Shown here: positions 35,003 through 44,048 of the stretch, piece by piece
Position numbering within the stretch: position 1 is the first letter of the stretch
Layout of the letters: each line of letters begins with the position of its first letter
Assembly: GCA_963800235.1 (NCBI GenBank)
Contig: CAWDAD010000001.1
Location: 930,001 to 994,000 of the forward strand
Length of the DNA: 64,000 nt
Direction: 5' to 3'
From: CAVVNP01 sp963800235
GTDB taxonomy: Bacteria; Actinomycetota; Acidimicrobiia; Acidimicrobiales; Iamiaceae
Made by a program: the position numbers and the translations under genes
Notes under the pieces: model-generated
The model's database searches: none
Seen by the model: only the letters and a program-made list of their open reading frames with translations
What the model was told of the DNA's origin: nothing

Positions 35003-36713
35003 CCCGCTCGCCGACCGGCCGGTGATCGAGGTGCCGCCGGACCCCGCCATCGAGGGGCGGCCGGCTCCCGGCGGCGCGCCCATGGTCGAGCCGCCACCGA
35101 GGGCGCGGGCCACCACGACCGACACCCGGTCGCTGTTCCGGTCGAGCGCGGTGGTCGGCGCCGGGACCATGCTCAGCCGGATCACCGGGCTGATCCGGGT
35201 GATCGTCCTGCTGCGGGCCCTCGGCGGGGGCGGGACCCGCTTCCCGCTGGCCGAGGCCTACAACCTGGCCAACACCACGCCGAACATGATCTACGACCTG
35301 CTGCTCGGCGGGGTGCTCTCGGCCACCCTGGTGCCGGTCTTCGTCGACCTCACCCGGGACCGCGACGACGACGGCATCTCCGCGGTGCTCAGCATCGGCA
35401 CCGCGGTGCTGGTGGCGCTGACCACCGCCACCATCCTCGCCGCCCCGTACATCTTCCGGCTCTACACCTTCGGCAAGGACCCGGCGGAGGCGCACCGCCT
35501 GGCCGCCGCCGGCGTGCCGCTGCTGCGCTTCTTCCTGCCGCAGGTCCTCTTCTACGGCCTCACCGCCCTGGCCACCGCACTGCTGAACGCCCGACGGTCG
35601 TTCCTCGCGCCGGCCTTCGCGCCGGTGGCCAACAACCTGGTGGTCATCGCCCTGCTGTTCTCGCTGCCCGTGGTGGCGAGCGGTCGCCTCACCCTCGACC
35701 GGGTGCTGCAGGACAAGGTGCTGCTGGTCGTGCTCGGTCTGGGCACCACCGCCGGGATCCTGGCCATGAGCGCCGCCATGTACCCGGCGCTGCGGAACAC
35801 CGGCATCCGGTTCCGCCCGAACTTCGACTGGCACCACCCGGCGCTGCGCCGGATGCTCACGCTGTCGGGCTGGACGCTCGGCTACGTCGTGGTGAACCAG
35901 CTGTCGTTCCTGACCATCACCAACCTGGCCGACCGGGTCTCGGGCGTCACCTACTACGCCAACGGGTTCGCCTTCTTCCAGCTCCCCTACGGCCTCTTCG
36001 CCGTGTCGATCATGACCACCTTCGAGCCGGACCTGGCCTCGCTGGCCTCGGCCCGCGACTTCCCCGGGTTCCGGCAGCGCTTCCTGCTCGGGCTGCGTTC
36101 GCTGCTGCTGGTCATCCTCCCGGCGTCGGCCGGCGCCTTCGTGCTCGCCCGGCCGCTGCTCGGCTCCATCACCCTCGCCGGCGGCCTCTACCGCGGCGCC
36201 GAGGCCAAGGTCACCGGCGAGACGCTGGCCATGTTCTCCCTCGGGCTCACCGGCTTCTCGGTGTACCTGTACACGCTGCGGGCCTTCTACGCCCTCAAGA
36301 ACACCCGCTTCCCGTTCTTCGCCGCCATCCTGCAGAACGGGTTGAACGTGCTCCTCGGCATCGCCCTCTTCTCCCGGTTCCAGGTGCAGGGGCTGGCCTT
36401 CGCCTACTCGCTCTCCTACACGATCGGCGCGGTGGCGGTGTTCGCCGCCCTCCGCTACCGGCTGCGGGGCCTGCACGGCCGCTCGAGCATCCCGATGGTC
36501 CTGCGCACCGCGCTGGTCACGGTGGTCATGGCCATCTGGGTGGCGCTCGCCGGTCGGGTGGTCGGCGGGACGACCGGGCTGCACGCCGCCCTCCACGTCG
36601 TGGTCGGCATGGCGGTGGGCTCCGCCATCCTCTACGCCGGCCTCACCCTGCTGAAGGTCCGCGAGGTCGAGCTGGTCACCGCCCGGCTGCGCAGCCGCCT
36701 GGCCCGGCGGTGA
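34983..36713 (+). CDS. murJ: Lipid II flippase MurJ
   Basis: A 576-residue multi-pass membrane protein that moves lipid II across the membrane for peptidoglycan synthesis. After a 50-residue Pro/Arg-rich cytoplasmic start, helix 1 has SSAVVGAGTMLSRITGLIRV, the MviN signature. The helices continue with LLGGVLSATLVPVFVDL, LLRFFLPQVLFYGLTALATALLNARR and YANGFAFFQLPYGLFAVSIM. About 14 helices fit the family. The start is a GTG that overlaps the GNAT gene. Unlike mycobacterial MviN, no fused kinase-like domain is present. Confidence 0.93.
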   Translation: MNRRRPDPLADRPVIEVPPDPAIEGRPAPGGAPMVEPPPRARATTTDTRSLFRSSAVVGAGTMLSRITGLIRVIVLLRALGGGGTRFPLAEAYNLANTTPNMIYDLLLGGVLSATLVPVFVDLTRDRDDDGISAVLSIGTAVLVALTTATILAAPYIFRLYTFGKDPAEAHRLAAAGVPLLRFFLPQVLFYGLTALATALLNARRSFLAPAFAPVANNLVVIALLFSLPVVASGRLTLDRVLQDKVLLVVLGLGTTAGILAMSAAMYPALRNTGIRFRPNFDWHHPALRRMLTLSGWTLGYVVVNQLSFLTITNLADRVSGVTYYANGFAFFQLPYGLFAVSIMTTFEPDLASLASARDFPGFRQRFLLGLRSLLLVILPASAGAFVLARPLLGSITLAGGLYRGAEAKVTGETLAMFSLGLTGFSVYLYTLRAFYALKNTRFPFFAAILQNGLNVLLGIALFSRFQVQGLAFAYSLSYTIGAVAVFAALRYRLRGLHGRSSIPMVLRTALVTVVMAIWVALAGRVVGGTTGLHAALHVVVGMAVGSAILYAGLTLLKVREVELVTARLRSRLARR

Positions 36714-36781
36714 CCCCGGACGTGGCGCGCACGCGGCGCCCGGTCGATCAGCCCTCCGGCGGCGGCCCCGGGTGCCGTCGG

Positions 36782-36787
36782 TAGGCT
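36782..36787 (+). promoter_or_regulatory. Putative -10 box (TAGGCT) of the PspA-like gene
   Basis: TAGGCT ends 7 bases before the ATG at 36795. Confidence 0.4.
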
Positions 36788-36794
36788 CACGCTC

Positions 36795-37628
36795 ATGCTG
36801 AAGGCGCTCAAGCGGTGGTGGGCCTACCTGTCGACCAGGGCGAACAAGTCCCTCGACGACCGGGCCGACCCCGGCGTGCAGCTCGAGCAGGCGGTGAACG
36901 AGGCCCAGGACCAGCACCGCCGGTTGATCGAGCAGGCGGCCAGCGTGATCGCGCAGCAGAAGGCGGCCGAGCTGCGCCTCAACCGCCAGATGGGCGAGCT
37001 GGAGAAGGTCAACGCCAACGCCCGGCAGGCGCTGGTCATGGCCGACGAGGCGACCAGGGCCGGCGAGTCGACCAAGGCCGGTGAGTACACCGCCGCCGCC
37101 GAGTCCTTCGCCACCCGGCTGGTCGGGCTGGAGCAGGAGATCGCCGACCTGAAGGAGCTGGCCCTGCAGGCGACCCAGGCCGCCGACCAGGCCAAGGCGG
37201 CGGTCGACCAGAACGGCAAGCGCCTGCAGCAGAAGCTGGCCGAGCGCCAGAAGCTGCTGGGCCAGCTCGAGCAGACCCGCATGCAGGAGACCATGAACCA
37301 GGCCATGGGCTCGCTCGAGCAGACCGTCGGCCAGGACGTCCCGACCCTGGACGAGGTCCGCCAGAAGATCGAGATCCGCTACGCCAAGGCCAGGGGGATC
37401 TCCGAGCTCAGCGGCTCGACGGTCGAGAGCCGCACCTTCGAGGTCGAGGAGGCGGTGCGCAACACCGAGGCCAAGGCGCGCCTCGACGCCATCCGCGGCG
37501 AGCTCGGCCTCCCGGCGGCGGGTGGCCGACCGGGCCAGGCCATCGGTGCCGGTCAGCCGGCCGAGGCACCGCCCGACGACGATCCCTCGCCGGCGCCCTC
37601 GCCGGGCGCGGAGGACGCCTCCGGCTGA
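36795..37628 (+). CDS. PspA/IM30-family membrane-stress protein
   Basis: A 277-residue protein, almost wholly helical and coiled-coil, of the PspA/Vipp1 (ESCRT-III-like) family that coats and protects the membrane. Family-type blocks are MLKALKRWWAYLSTRANKSL, DPGVQLEQAVNEAQDQHRRL, a long coiled coil (about 45-165) and EVRQKIEIRYAKARGISEL. The C-terminal 45 residues are Pro/Gly/Asp-rich and disordered. It has its own -10 box, so it is probably transcribed apart from murJ 81 bases upstream. Confidence 0.9.
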   Translation: MLKALKRWWAYLSTRANKSLDDRADPGVQLEQAVNEAQDQHRRLIEQAASVIAQQKAAELRLNRQMGELEKVNANARQALVMADEATRAGESTKAGEYTAAAESFATRLVGLEQEIADLKELALQATQAADQAKAAVDQNGKRLQQKLAERQKLLGQLEQTRMQETMNQAMGSLEQTVGQDVPTLDEVRQKIEIRYAKARGISELSGSTVESRTFEVEEAVRNTEAKARLDAIRGELGLPAAGGRPGQAIGAGQPAEAPPDDDPSPAPSPGAEDASG

Positions 37629-37714
37629 CCGGGGCAGCCGTGCACGAGGGCCGCGTCGCACCTCGGCACGACCACCCCGTCGCCGAAGTCGACGCGGGCG
37701 GCGCCGAATCGCGG

Positions 37715-38848
37715 TCAGGGCAGCATCACGAGGTCGTCGCGGTGGACGACCTCGTCCGGCGAGCCGGGCGGGAGCTCGCTGCTGCGCCGACCCGCCGCGG
37801 CCACCAGGTCGTCGACGCCGTAGCGGACGAGCCCCTTGGCGAACACCTCGCCGTCGGGACCGACCAGCTCGACCGGGTCGAGGGCGGCGAAGCGACCGGT
37901 GGCGCCGACCACCCCGGCGGCGAGCAGCGAGGTCCCCCGGGTGCGCACGGCGTCCTCGGCGCCGGCGTCGACCGCGACCCGCCCCTGGGAGGCCACCGCG
38001 AAGGCGATCCAGAGCTTGCGGGCGCCGAGGCGGTGGGTGCGGGGGGCCACGACCGTGCCCACCCCCGGCGCGCCGCGCAGGGCGTCGGCGAGCACCCCTC
38101 GGCGCGAGGCGTCGGCGATCACCGTGCGGACGCCGGCCCACGAGGCGATCTTGGCGGCCGCCACCTTGGAGGCCATGCCGCCGCTCCCCCGGGCGGTGCC
38201 CGCTCCTCCCGCAGCCGCCGCCACCTCGTCGAACTCGACGATCTCCTCGATGAGCGACGCCTCGGCGTCGAGGCGCGGATCGGCGGTGAGCAGACCGGCG
38301 GTGTCGGTGAGCAGGACCAGGGCGTCGGCGTCGACCAGCTGGGCCACCAGCGCCGCCAGGCGGTCGTTGTCGCCGAAGCGGATCTCGTCGTCGGCCACCA
38401 CGTCGTTCTCGTTGACGACGGGCACCACGCCGAGGGCGAGGAGCCGCTGCAGGGTGCTGCGGGCGTGCAGGTACTGCTGCCGGGAGAAGAAGTCGAGCGG
38501 CGCCAGCAGGACCTGCCCGCCGACCAGCCCGTGGTCGCCGAGGCTGCGGTCGTAGACGCGGAGCAGGCGGCTCTGGCCGACAGCCGAGGCCGCCTGCAGG
38601 GTGACCGCGTCGCGGGGTCGCCGCTCCCCCCCGAGGCCGAGGGCGGGCAGGCCGGCGGCGATGGCCCCGGAGGTGACCACCACCACCCGGGCGCCGCCGG
38701 CTCGCAGCTCGGCCACCTGGGCGCAGAAGGCGGCGACGGCGGCCTCGTCGATCACCCCGAGCGAGTCGGTGATCGACGAGGTGCCGATCTTGGCGACCAC
38801 GGTGCCGGTCGCGCCGGTCGGTCGAGGAGCGTCGGTCGGGGGCGCCAC
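37715..38848 (-). CDS. proB: Glutamate 5-kinase
   Basis: A 377-residue enzyme for the first step of proline synthesis, phosphorylating glutamate. The amino-acid-kinase domain has VVAKIGTSSIT, VVVVTSGAIAAGLPALG, VVPVVNENDVVADDEIRFGDND and GTARGSGGMASKVAAAKIA. A C-terminal PUA domain (about 285-365, GRVAVDAGAEDAVRTRGTSL) is present, as in most bacterial GKs. It lies 6 bases downstream of obg, so the two form an operon; its partner proA is 3.4 kb away, with three plus-strand genes between. Confidence 0.96.
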   Translation of the reverse strand: MAPPTDAPRPTGATGTVVAKIGTSSITDSLGVIDEAAVAAFCAQVAELRAGGARVVVVTSGAIAAGLPALGLGGERRPRDAVTLQAASAVGQSRLLRVYDRSLGDHGLVGGQVLLAPLDFFSRQQYLHARSTLQRLLALGVVPVVNENDVVADDEIRFGDNDRLAALVAQLVDADALVLLTDTAGLLTADPRLDAEASLIEEIVEFDEVAAAAGGAGTARGSGGMASKVAAAKIASWAGVRTVIADASRRGVLADALRGAPGVGTVVAPRTHRLGARKLWIAFAVASQGRVAVDAGAEDAVRTRGTSLLAAGVVGATGRFAALDPVELVGPDGEVFAKGLVRYGVDDLVAAAGRRSSELPPGSPDEVVHRDDLVMLP

Positions 38849-38854
38849 GGTCGA

Positions 38855-40129
38855 TCAGCGTGGCCCGTCGTCGGTCTGGTAGTCGAACGAGAAGGTTCCG
38901 ATGCGGACGGTGTCGCCGTCCTCCGCACCCGCTCGGGCGAGGGCGCGGTCGACGCCCAGGCGGTGCAGCCGGTGCTGGACGTACGCCATGGCGCCGGCGT
39001 CGGTGAGGTCGGACAGCGCCACCGCCCGCTCGGCCGCCCGCCCGTGGACGTGCAGGTCGCCGTGGTCGTCACGGGTGATCCGGATCCCCTCGGGCTCGGG
39101 ACGGTGGATCACGAACCCGGTGGTCTCCGGGGCCCGGGTGCGCTCGGTGGAGACCAGCTCCGCCAGTCGGCCGACCAGCCGGTCGATGCCCTGGCCGGTG
39201 ACCGAGGAGATGTCCAGCCGGCGCGCACCGACCCCTCGGTCCTCGTCGCCGTCCGATCGGGCGGCATCGGCCAGGTCGGCCCGGGCCCCGACCAGGACCC
39301 GGGGCCGCGCCAGCAGCTCGGGCAGGTAGCTGCCGAGCTCGTGCAGCAGCACCCGCTCCTGCTCCTCCGGTGCCACCGGGGCGGTGGGCGCCAGGTCGAC
39401 CAGCAGCGCGAGCACGCTCGCCCGCTCGACGTGGCGGAGGAACTCGAGGCCCAACCCCCGTCCCTCGCTGGCCCCCTCGATCAGCCCCGGGATGTCGGCG
39501 ACCACCAGCTCGACGTCGTCGTAGCGCACGACGCCGAGGTTCGGCTCGAGGGTGGTGAAGGGGTAGTCGGCGATCTTGGGGCGGGCGGCGGAGATGCGGG
39601 CGATGAGCGTGCTCTTGCCGACGTTCGGGAAGCCGACCAGGGCCACATCGGCGCGCAGCTTCAGCTCGAGCTCGAGCCAGACCTCCTCGCCGGCCTCGCC
39701 CTGCTCGGCGAAGGCGGGTGCCCGCCGCCGGTTCGAGAGGAAGCGGGCGTTGCCGCGACCCCCCTGGCCGCCCCGAGCGGCCCGCCAGCGGTCGCCGTGG
39801 CGGCCGAGGTCGGCCAGCAGCTCGCCGCGGGCGTCGGTCACCGTGGTGCCCTCGGGCACCGCCACCTCGGTGTCGGTCCCGGCCGCGCCGTGGCGCTTCT
39901 TCCCCTGGCCGTGGGTGCCGTCGGTCGCCCGGCGATGGGGGTGGTCGCGGAAGGAGAGCAGCGACGCCACGTTGCGATCGGCGACCAGCCACACGTCGCC
40001 ACCGTCGCCGCCGTCACCGCCGTCGGGACCGCCGCGGGGCACGTGGGCCTCTCGCCGCATCGACACCGCGCCGGCGCCGCCGTCCCCCGCCTTGGCGTGC
40101 AGCTGGGCACGGTCGACGAAGCTGGACAC
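38855..40129 (-). CDS. obg: GTPase Obg
   Basis: A 424-residue ribosome-associated GTPase needed for 50S assembly and stress control. The Gly-rich N-terminal Obg fold is clear (GGDGGDGGDVWLVAD, GGQGGRGNARFLSNRRRAP). The G domain has G1 GFPNVGKSTL, G2 YPFTTLEPNLG, G3 DIPGLIEGAS and a modified G4 (VLVGARADLAD in place of NKxD). The C-terminal OCT domain (about 345-424) has FVIHRPEPEGIRITRDDHG. The G4 change may alter nucleotide specificity and is worth noting. It is followed by proB and preceded by the Tad-like cluster instead of rpmA. Confidence 0.95.
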   Translation of the reverse strand: MSSFVDRAQLHAKAGDGGAGAVSMRREAHVPRGGPDGGDGGDGGDVWLVADRNVASLLSFRDHPHRRATDGTHGQGKKRHGAAGTDTEVAVPEGTTVTDARGELLADLGRHGDRWRAARGGQGGRGNARFLSNRRRAPAFAEQGEAGEEVWLELELKLRADVALVGFPNVGKSTLIARISAARPKIADYPFTTLEPNLGVVRYDDVELVVADIPGLIEGASEGRGLGLEFLRHVERASVLALLVDLAPTAPVAPEEQERVLLHELGSYLPELLARPRVLVGARADLADAARSDGDEDRGVGARRLDISSVTGQGIDRLVGRLAELVSTERTRAPETTGFVIHRPEPEGIRITRDDHGDLHVHGRAAERAVALSDLTDAGAMAYVQHRLHRLGVDRALARAGAEDGDTVRIGTFSFDYQTDDGPR

Positions 40130-40177
40130 CGCCGCAGGCTACGGGCGGGTGCAGTCCCGGGACGGGCCGCCCGTCGA

Positions 40178-41707
40178 TCAGCTGGTGTTCACCAGGTGGA
40201 CGGGATCCCCGAGGATGGCAGCCGACCAGGTGGTGGTGTCCTGCGGAGACCCGGAGTTGCTGCCGTGGAGGTCGTAGAGGATCTTCCACCAGCAACCCGG
40301 ATTGGTCTGAGCTGCGTTGCACGTGTAGGTGGAGGAGATCGGTACCACGATCGAGAGCAGCTTCCCGTTGTAGAGGCCGTTCCCACTCGAGTCGGTGGTC
40401 GGGATGGCGCAGCCTGACGAACCGGAGTAGGTCGAGCTCGAGACCGGGGAGGCGTCGGTCGGGTTGTTGTACACCCGGACCGTGCAGCTCGTCGCCGGGG
40501 CGCCCGTCTGGGGGTTCATCAGCTTCATCTTGGCGTTCGGAACCCCGATCTCACCCGGGTCGTACAGGTAGACCAGCAGCGACTTGCCCTGGTTCGTCCC
40601 GTCGACCTTGGCCAGGTAGAAGTTCGGGTTCGTCGTGAGCTGGTTGTTGAACATGCTCATGTCCTTGTACGCGGAGAGCGTCGGGTTCACCGAGCCCGTG
40701 TACCTCGCACGCAGGGCGTAGCGGTTGGCGCCGTCGCCGTTGCCGGTCGTCTTGACCTGGAGCCGATAGCGGACGGTGCTCGACGTCGACGCCACCTGGC
40801 AGATGCTCACCCACTTGTTCTCATAGGTGCTCGCCGACGCGTTCTGACCGACGGTGAACCCGCCCGACAACCCGTTGCAGCTGCTGGAGTACATCGGGAT
40901 GCTCAACGAGTCGTCGAGGGCACTCGAGTTGGACGCCCACATCTGCCAGACCGTCGTGGTCGAGGTCGACCCGTTGTAGGCGGTGTCACCGGTCTCGATC
41001 TGCTCGTTCGACCGGGGGTAGAGCCCCGCGTCGTACACCTGCAGCGTCACGTTCCCGGCGCCGGGGGGGACATCGAGGGTGTAGATGTAGCCGTCCGGCC
41101 GGTACTCCGGGTTGGTCATCGATCCACAGGAGCTGTTCCCGCGACAGCCCGCGGCGTACCGGTCGCCCTTGTAGTTGTCGGTCTTGGGCCCGTGGATGTT
41201 GCCCCAGAGTCCGACGCTCTCCACCGGCGTCGAGGGCGAACCGCCCACGGGGTCGTTGCCGAAGTAGTTCGTCGGGCTGCCGAGCGGGATCGGTTGCTGG
41301 TACTCCGCCGTCGCGCTCCGGGTGAGGGTCACGTTGCTCTTGAACGGCTTGGAGAAGAACTGCATCACCTTGGAATCGGTGATGCTGACGCTGATCCGGT
41401 ACTCGTTGATCTCGGTGACGGTGATCGAGACGTCGCCCACCCCGTCCTGGAAGCCGTTCTTCTTCGCGGTCGTGAGCGCGACCTGCTTCGCCACCGTGAA
41501 GTTCGGCATCTGGGCGGCGCCCGCCAGGGCGGCGGCATCGGCGCCGCGCTGCAGGGCCGCCGCGCGGGCGTACCAGGACGCGATGTCGATGCCGATGCCG
41601 GCGAAGGCGGTCAGCGGCAGCAGGATGAGGGCGAACAGCGCCATCACGTAACCGGCGTCCTTGCGCCGGCGGGCGCGGCGGCGAGCGGTGGGGACGTGGT
41701 TCAGCAC
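40178..41707 (-). CDS. TadG-like pilus-assembly/secreted protein (second triad)
   Basis: A 509-residue protein with a TadG-type N-terminus. A short basic leader (TARRRARRRKDAGYVMAL) is followed by one membrane helix (FALILLPLTAFAGIGIDIAS) and the family motif ALQRGADAAALAGA. The extracytoplasmic part (about 60-509) is Ser/Thr/Asn-rich with many cysteines (CRGNSSCGS, SSSCNGLSG, TCNAAQTNPGCWW), consistent with a surface-exposed, disulfide-bonded domain. A strong AGGAGG at 41713-41718 sits 5 bases before the GTG at 41707, which I take as the start over the GTG at 41713. It closes the second TadE-TadE-TadG triad. Its mid-domain GC is lower than that of neighbours. Confidence 0.82.
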   Translation of the reverse strand: MLNHVPTARRRARRRKDAGYVMALFALILLPLTAFAGIGIDIASWYARAAALQRGADAAALAGAAQMPNFTVAKQVALTTAKKNGFQDGVGDVSITVTEINEYRISVSITDSKVMQFFSKPFKSNVTLTRSATAEYQQPIPLGSPTNYFGNDPVGGSPSTPVESVGLWGNIHGPKTDNYKGDRYAAGCRGNSSCGSMTNPEYRPDGYIYTLDVPPGAGNVTLQVYDAGLYPRSNEQIETGDTAYNGSTSTTTVWQMWASNSSALDDSLSIPMYSSSCNGLSGGFTVGQNASASTYENKWVSICQVASTSSTVRYRLQVKTTGNGDGANRYALRARYTGSVNPTLSAYKDMSMFNNQLTTNPNFYLAKVDGTNQGKSLLVYLYDPGEIGVPNAKMKLMNPQTGAPATSCTVRVYNNPTDASPVSSSTYSGSSGCAIPTTDSSGNGLYNGKLLSIVVPISSTYTCNAAQTNPGCWWKILYDLHGSNSGSPQDTTTWSAAILGDPVHLVNTS

Positions 41708-41712
41708 GGGCA

Positions 41713-41718
41713 CCTCCT
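41713..41718 (-). promoter_or_regulatory. Strong Shine-Dalgarno (AGGAGG) of the TadG-like gene
   Basis: AGGAGG on the minus strand overlaps a candidate GTG at 41713 and is spaced 5 bases from the GTG at 41707, so it decides for the latter start. Confidence 0.6.
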
Positions 41719-41744
41719 CGGAGGTGGAGCGGTCGAGTGGTCGG

Positions 41745-42323
41745 TCACGAGCTCGGCTCGATCCGCATGACGGTGGAGCGCGTCAAGGTGAGGCCACCGC
41801 CGGGGAACAGGTGGGTGACGAACGTGTACTGGTACTGGATCCAGATCCCCAGGTAGTCGGCGCTGTCCGCGGAGTCGTCCCGCGTGGTCGGACACCAGTA
41901 CCGATCGAGGCTCGACGAGCACGAGCCGGAGAAGCTCGATGCGGTCATGGTCGTGAAGATGCTTCCGGGGTAGCTGTTGCACACGCCGCTGACCGACCCC
42001 GTCTTGCAGGCGGTGGGCACCGCCCCGTCGCTGGCGTCCGCCTTGTAGACCACGACCCGCTGGACGTTGCTGACCTTGCTGCCGAGGGTCGACTGGATGC
42101 TGAGCAGGCCGTCGTAGTCGGCCGAACGGCTCGTGCCCTCGTTCGAGGCGGTGCGGGCGGCGCCCCGGGTGGCGGTCTGCAGCCGGGTGTTGTACTGCCA
42201 GGCGCCGCCGAACTCGACGATGCCGAAGGCGAGGATGATCAGGATCGGGCCGACGAAGGCCATCTCGACCAGCACCGCACCGCGCTCGCCGCGGTGACGG
42301 GGCCGTGCCAGGTGGGGGATCAC
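41745..42323 (-). CDS. TadE-like pseudopilin protein (second triad, second TadE)
   Basis: A 192-residue protein with the TadE N-terminus: basic leader RPRHRGERGAVLVEMAF, then a hydrophobic helix (VGPILIILAFGIVEFGGAW). The Gly-x-x-x-x-Val-Glu pattern at the helix start is the pseudopilin-type motif processed by a prepilin peptidase. The exported part has two Cys groups (TACKTGSVSGVC, SCSSSLDRYWC). It ends in a short beta region (LTLTRSTVMRIEP). The GTG start at 42323 overlaps the previous stop by GTGA. TadE-type minor pilins help assemble Flp/Tad pili. Confidence 0.85.
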   Translation of the reverse strand: MIPHLARPRHRGERGAVLVEMAFVGPILIILAFGIVEFGGAWQYNTRLQTATRGAARTASNEGTSRSADYDGLLSIQSTLGSKVSNVQRVVVYKADASDGAVPTACKTGSVSGVCNSYPGSIFTTMTASSFSGSCSSSLDRYWCPTTRDDSADSADYLGIWIQYQYTFVTHLFPGGGLTLTRSTVMRIEPSS

Positions 42324-42901
42324 AGCTTCGTCGGCTCCATGCGGATGATGACCTGGGTGGTCAACGCCGTGTTCGGGATGACCTTGACGAGGCTCGTGTA
42401 CTGGACCTTGATCCACACGCCGACGTAGTCGGGCGGGCCCGACATCGAGATGTTGCGGCTCGACGGGGCCCAGGCGGCGTCGAGTTGGCCGGCGCTCCCG
42501 CCGAAGCTCGTCTTGTCGGCATCGAGGTCGGAGGCGGAGTAGGCGTTGCACTGGCCTGCCACGTCCGTGCCGGCCTGGCACGCGCTGCTCGGCGATCCGC
42601 CGAACTGGGAGGCGGACTTGAAGATGACGATCCGCACGACCTTGCCGCGCTGCATGTCGGCCAGGTCCTTCTTGATCGCCTGCAGCGCGTAGTAGTCGGC
42701 GAAGGGATCCTGGCCGGAGGCGCTGGCGGTCCGGGCGCCGGAGCCGGCGGCGCTGTCGATCTCGGCCTTGTCCTTGTAGACGAGCCCGAAGTCGATCACG
42801 GCGAAGAGCAGCAGGAAGAGGATCGGTGTGACCATGGCCGCCTCGAGGATCGCCAGCCCGGAGTCACCGGACAGGCGCCGTCGGCGCGCTCCTCTCCACA
42901 C
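42320..42901 (-). CDS. TadE-like pseudopilin protein (second triad, first TadE)
   Basis: A 193-residue protein. The N-terminus (GDSGLAILEAAMVTPILFLL) has the TadE Gly/Glu motif and a membrane helix. The exported part has KKDLADMQRGKVVRIVIFKS and a Cys pair (ACQAGTDVAGQC). It closely resembles the next gene in layout (Gly-Ala-Arg-Thr-Ala-Ser segment after the helix, then a similar TVxRMEPTKL-like end), which suggests a gene duplication. The start is a GTG; GAGG lies just upstream. A 121-base gap separates it from the first triad, enough for its own promoter. Confidence 0.85.
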   Translation of the reverse strand: MWRGARRRRLSGDSGLAILEAAMVTPILFLLLFAVIDFGLVYKDKAEIDSAAGSGARTASASGQDPFADYYALQAIKKDLADMQRGKVVRIVIFKSASQFGGSPSSACQAGTDVAGQCNAYSASDLDADKTSFGGSAGQLDAAWAPSSRNISMSGPPDYVGVWIKVQYTSLVKVIPNTALTTQVIIRMEPTKL

Positions 42902-43022
42902 CTCACCTCGGTCGGCACGCCCGACGCACGAGTTGAGCCCGCCGCCGCAAGTCGAGCGGGATGTGGCGAATCTCCCCTTCGTCCGCTTTGGCGTACCCGG
43001 TGCCCGCCGGCGGCGGTCTCGG

Positions 43023-44048
43023 CTACTGCAACAGCTTGACCACTGCGGGCGTGGAGGCGTCGGTGACGGTGCCGGTGCCGCCCTGACCGCTGCTCACGAG
43101 GCCCTTGTTGGCGACGAAGGTGCCGGAGTACTTGGGGTTGCCGCGCCCGTTGCCCGTCACGTGCCAGATGCTCAGCGCCACGATGTGCATGCGGATGAAC
43201 TGGCCGTTGCCGGTCCCCGAGTCGGCGATGGGGATCACGATGTCGCAGCCGTCGTAGGAGTCCGGAGGGCACGGCGTGGCGCCGACCACCAGGTCGCGGA
43301 TGGCGGCATCGTTCCCGTTGCCGTTGTTCCCCTCGTAGTAGCCGGGCGAGGTGAACAGGTCGCTCGGGTCGGACTTGCCCTTGAACGCCGCCCCCGCCCC
43401 GCAGGTGGGGATCTGCGACGCCTGGATGGGGATGGAGCCGACGGCCTGCGCCTTGGCCGGGTCGACGGCGGTGTGGTCGCGGTTGAGCAGGTCCCAGCCG
43501 CTGCCGTGGGTCTTGACCCCGCAGATGATGAACGGCGCGCCGGTGCCGGCGAGGGGCTGGATGGTGGCCGCCGCCGAGGTGGAGACCGGCTGGGACCGCC
43601 GGCCCACGATCCCGCTGAACACCGTCGCCCGGGTCAGGGTGGTGGTCACGAGCACGCCGGAGATGTCGGTGAGGGTGGGATCGGGGTTCACCGCCGGGTC
43701 GCACGAGCCCTGGGGGGTGCCGGCCGAGTCGACCCACGAGCAGCTCACCGCGGTGGCGCCGTTGCGGCCGGCGACGTCCTTCACCGTCTCCCAGACCGTC
43801 GAGCTGGCCGGTCCGGGCGAGCTCGAGGGGAACTTGACCCGGTAGAGCTGGTTGGCGCCGGCCAAAGCCGCGTCGTCGGACGCGTTCTGCATCTGTCGGC
43901 GTGAGCTGTACGCCTGACCCATGTCGATGACGAGGGCGGCGAAGATCATGAGCACGGTGAGGAGGAGGCCGGTGAGCACCATGATCAGCCCCCGCTCCTG
44001 CTCCCGGCCGGCGGCGGGCGAAGGTCGGGGGATCATGGCCCGGCTCAC
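43023..44048 (-). CDS. TadG-like protein (first triad)
   Basis: A 341-residue protein with the TadG leader and helix (EQERGLIMVLTGLLLTVLMIF) and the motif DMGQAYSSRRQMQNASDDAA, plus LAGANQLYRV. The exported domain has cysteines in SCSWVDSAG, FIICGVKTHG, IPTCGAGAAF, ATPCPPD and YDGCDIVIP. The C-terminus (IRMHIVALSIWHVTG) is beta-rich. The start is the GTG at 44048, overlapping the upstream TadE stop by GTGA. It has the same N-terminal scheme as the 509-residue TadG of the second triad but a different exported domain. Confidence 0.85.
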   Translation of the reverse strand: MSRAMIPRPSPAAGREQERGLIMVLTGLLLTVLMIFAALVIDMGQAYSSRRQMQNASDDAALAGANQLYRVKFPSSSPGPASSTVWETVKDVAGRNGATAVSCSWVDSAGTPQGSCDPAVNPDPTLTDISGVLVTTTLTRATVFSGIVGRRSQPVSTSAAATIQPLAGTGAPFIICGVKTHGSGWDLLNRDHTAVDPAKAQAVGSIPIQASQIPTCGAGAAFKGKSDPSDLFTSPGYYEGNNGNGNDAAIRDLVVGATPCPPDSYDGCDIVIPIADSGTGNGQFIRMHIVALSIWHVTGNGRGNPKYSGTFVANKGLVSSGQGGTGTVTDASTPAVVKLLQ

